A DNA stretch of 64,000 bases from Gordonia namibiensis NBRC 108229. GTDB taxonomy: Bacteria > Actinomycetota > Actinomycetes > Mycobacteriales > Mycobacteriaceae. A program made the position numbers and the translations under genes. The stretch lies in NCBI RefSeq assembly GCF_000298235.1, contig NZ_BAHE01000011.1, positions 186,001 through 250,000 on the forward strand, read 5' to 3'. Under the pieces are notes generated by a model. That model made no database searches. It was not told where the DNA came from and worked only from the letters and a program-made list of their open reading frames with translations. Positions 62,024-64,000 of this stretch are shown piece after piece. Numbering within the stretch: position 1 is the stretch's first letter; each line of letters begins with the position of its first letter.

Positions 62024-63181
62024 TCAGCTGAGCCGTTCGATGATCGTGACGTTGGCGGTCCCGCCGCCTTCACACATCGTCTGGAGGCCGTAGCGGCCGC
62101 CGGTGCGTTCGAGTTCGTTGAGCAGGGTCGCGAACAGCTTGGCGCCGGTGGCTCCGAGCGGGTGGCCGAGGGCGATGGCGCCGCCGTTGGGGTTGACCTT
62201 GGCCGGGTCGGCGCCGGTCTCCTTGAGCCAGGCGAGCACGACCGGCGCGAAGGCCTCGTTGATCTCGACGACGTCGATGTCGTCGATGGACAGGCCGGTC
62301 TTCTCGAGTGCGTACTTGGTGGCCGGGATCGGTGCGGACAGCATCATCACCGGGTCGTCGCCGCGGACGGACATGTGGTGGATGCGGGCGCGCGGGGTGA
62401 GGTTGTGTTCCTTGAGTGCACGCTCGGAGACGACGAGCGTGGCGGACGAGCCGTCGGCGATCTGCGAGGCGACCGCGGCGGTGAGGCGCGAACCCTCGGC
62501 GAGCACCTGCAGTCCGGCCATCTTCTCCAGCGACGTCTCGCGCGGGCATTCGTCGACGACGCAGTCGCCGTATGCGACGTTCTCCTTGTCGAACTTGCCG
62601 GCGGCGATCGCGGCACGGGCGCGCTCATGCGACTGCAGCGCCCAGCGCTCCATGTCCTCGCGGCTGATGTCCCACTTCTCGGCCATCATGTCGGCGCCGA
62701 TGAACTGGGAGACCTGCGCGTCACCGAAGCGCTCCTGCCAGCCCTTGGATTCGGCTGTGGGGGTGGTGAACCCGAATTCCTTGCCGGCGATCATGGCCTG
62801 CGAGATCGGGATGGCGCTCATGTTCTGCAGACCGCCGGCGACGACGATGTCCTGCGTGCCGCTCATGACGCCCTGTGCGGCGAAGTGGATGGCCTGCTGG
62901 CTCGACCCGCACTGACGGTCGACGGTGGTGCCCGGCACCTCGAGCGGGAGACCGGCGGCGAGCCATGCGGTGCGCGCGACGTTTCCGGCCTGGCCGCCGA
63001 TGGTGTCCAGGCAGCCGAAGACGACGTCGTCGACGGCGGCCGGGTCGATGCCGGTGCGCTCGACGAGCGCGGAGATGATGTGGGCGCCGAGGTCGGCGGG
63101 GTGGGTCTTGGCGAGCGAGCCGTTGCGCTTGCCGACCGGGGTGCGGATCGCGTCGACGATGTAGGCCTGCGGTGTGGACAT
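62024..63181 (-). CDS. fadA6: Steroid-pathway thiolase FadA6
   Basis: A 385-residue thiolase that removes acetyl-CoA during HIP ring degradation. Nucleophile Cys91 lies in [32 protein letters not shown] has the catalytic His; TMCEGGGTANVTIIE the second Cys. ATG 63181 has AAGGAG nine bases upstream. It lies downstream of the ipdF-like gene, 59 bases apart on the same strand. It corresponds to Rv3556c. Confidence 0.92.
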   Translation of the reverse strand: MSTPQAYIVDAIRTPVGKRNGSLAKTHPADLGAHIISALVERTGIDPAAVDDVVFGCLDTIGGQAGNVARTAWLAAGLPLEVPGTTVDRQCGSSQQAIHFAAQGVMSGTQDIVVAGGLQNMSAIPISQAMIAGKEFGFTTPTAESKGWQERFGDAQVSQFIGADMMAEKWDISREDMERWALQSHERARAAIAAGKFDKENVAYGDCVVDECPRETSLEKMAGLQVLAEGSRLTAAVASQIADGSSATLVVSERALKEHNLTPRARIHHMSVRGDDPVMMLSAPIPATKYALEKTGLSIDDIDVVEINEAFAPVVLAWLKETGADPAKVNPNGGAIALGHPLGATGAKLFATLLNELERTGGRYGLQTMCEGGGTANVTIIERLS

Positions 63182-63240
63182 GAGCGGTACTCCTTGGTGT
63201 TTCGGGTGAGTCGTGGTCGGGCGCCGTCCAGGGACTGGAC

Positions 63241-64000
63241 TCAGGCCCTTTGGCTGGAGATCGAGACGACCTCGCCGGTGAGGTAGGTGGTGTAGTCGCT
63301 GGCGAGCATGGCGACGGTCGCGGCGACCTCCCACACCTCGGCGGCGCGGCCGTACGCCTCGCGGGAGGCGAGTTCGTCGAGCAGATCGTCGCTGGTGACC
63401 TTGGCGAGGAAGGGGTGCTTGGCGATGGACGGCGCGATCGCGTTGATGCGCACGCCCACGTCGGCGGCTTCGAGTGCGGAGCAGCGGGTCAGCGCCATGA
63501 CGCCGGCCTTCGCGGCGGCGTAGTGGGCCTGTCCGCGCTGGGCGCGCCAGCCGAGAACCGAGGCGTTGTTGACGATCACGCCGCCGTGCTCGACCGAGCC
63601 GAAGTACCGCAGCGCGGCGCGGGTGGCGCGGAAGGTGCCGGTCAGCGTGATGTCGAGGACGCGGTCCCACTCCTCGTCGGTCATCTCCGCGACCGGGGTC
63701 TCGCCGCCGAGCCCGGCGTTGTTGACCAGGACGTCGATGCGGCCCAGTTGGGTTGCGGCGTCGGCGATCAGGGCGTCGACCTCGGCGGTCTCCTGCACGT
63801 TGCAGGTGCGCTGGGTGACGGTGCGCTCGGGGAACTCCGCGGACAGCTTCTCCGCCGCCTCACCGAGACGGCGTTCGTGCCAGTCACTGATGAGGACGTC
63901 GGCGCCTTCGAGGAGCGCACGACGCGCGGAGGCGAATCCGATACCGGTACCGGCGGCCGCGGTGACCACGACCTTCTTGCCCAACAACAGGTTGTGGCCG
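63241..64000 (-). CDS. ipdF: HIP-pathway SDR dehydrogenase IpdF (5' end outside window)
   Basis: A short-chain dehydrogenase whose frame is still open at the window edge. The last visible residues before the NAD site (GHNLLLGKKVVVTAAAGTG) match the IpdF family N-terminus, which continues further upstream. The atypical NAD motif TAAAGTGIG replaces the usual TGxxxGIG, as in Rv3559c. Catalytic Tyr-x3-Lys is in AHYAAAKAG. IpdF oxidises the 5-hydroxyl of a HIP-CoA intermediate. It is followed by fadA6. Confidence 0.88.
   Translation of the reverse strand, partial: GHNLLLGKKVVVTAAAGTGIGFASARRALLEGADVLISDWHERRLGEAAEKLSAEFPERTVTQRTCNVQETAEVDALIADAATQLGRIDVLVNNAGLGGETPVAEMTDEEWDRVLDITLTGTFRATRAALRYFGSVEHGGVIVNNASVLGWRAQRGQAHYAAAKAGVMALTRCSALEAADVGVRINAIAPSIAKHPFLAKVTSDDLLDELASREAYGRAAEVWEVAATVAMLASDYTTYLTGEVVSISSQRA

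Overview
The window is high-GC actinobacterial DNA. It looks like a mycolic-acid-containing genus of Mycobacteriales, most likely Gordonia or a close relative such as Williamsia or Rhodococcus. This is inferred from gene order that closely follows Mycobacterium tuberculosis (glnR-mshD-lmeA-cysA2-sseC; mce4-hsd4A-fdxD-fadE26-fadE27-fadD17; fadD19-echA19; cyp125-fadA5-ddn; echA20-ipdA-ipdB-ipdC; kstR2; fadA6; ipdF), from mycothiol and F420 chemistry, from GTG starts and GTGA/ATGA overlaps, and from leaderless-type promoters. No rRNA, tRNA, CRISPR array or intact transposon was seen.

Region 1 (1-11.5 kb), housekeeping: the 3' part of phoU, a leaderless 49-residue membrane peptide, the pstSCAB phosphate importer with an 11-bp-period PHO box before pstS, glnR-mshD, lmeA, and the sulfur pair cysA2-sseC. 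The sulfur pair is preceded by a leaderless 29-codon ORF with a Cys-Cys-Cys run, an apparent cysteine-sensing leader. A leaderless 32-residue membrane peptide coupled to a nitrobindin-type heme protein and one unrecognised gene follow.

Region 2 (11.9-27.8 kb), sterol uptake and first side-chain cycle: a ten-gene mce4 operon (yrbE4A, yrbE4B, mce4A-F, two Mce-associated proteins), then hsd4A, fdxD, fadE26, fadE27 and fadD17. KstR-type boxes lie before hsd4A and between fdxD and fadE26. A 1.3-kb foreign-looking island (27.85-29.22 kb) follows. It carries a type VII secretion-like protein, a broken effector N-terminus and two small membrane proteins, and is bracketed by two hairpins made of the same sequence.

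Region 3 (29.2-48.8 kb), side-chain degradation including C24-branched sterols: a nitronate monooxygenase-like flavoprotein, fadD19, echA19, two F420-type luciferase-like oxidoreductases, a tandem DUF35 protein with ltp4 and ltp3, cyp125 coupled to an NTF2-like gene, fadA5, a Ddn-like protein and an acyl-CoA ligase, with many KstR-type boxes. Inserted among them are an ECF sigma/membrane protein/AhpD-like operon, a WYL regulator with a divergent DinB-like enzyme, and a GyrA-like/GNAT fusion.

Region 4 (48.8-64 kb), C/D-ring (HIP) degradation under KstR2: a SnoaL-like gene, two SDRs, echA20, ipdA, ipdB, ipdC, kstR2, fadA6 and a truncated ipdF, with KstR2 boxes before echA20 and kstR2. Embedded here are a lone ABC ATPase, an IrtA/IrtB-like ABC pair with a DtxR/IdeR-like box, and an aldehyde dehydrogenase.

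The sterol genes form a nearly complete chain: Mce4 uptake, CYP125 oxidation, CoA activation by FadD19 and FadD17, beta-oxidation by FadE26/27, EchA19, Hsd4A and FadA5, aldol cleavage of branched chains by Ltp3/Ltp4, and ring C/D opening by EchA20, IpdAB, IpdC, IpdF and FadA6. A repeat family built on a GAGCCACGAAGG hairpin with locus-specific tandem arrays occupies three convergent intergenic gaps.
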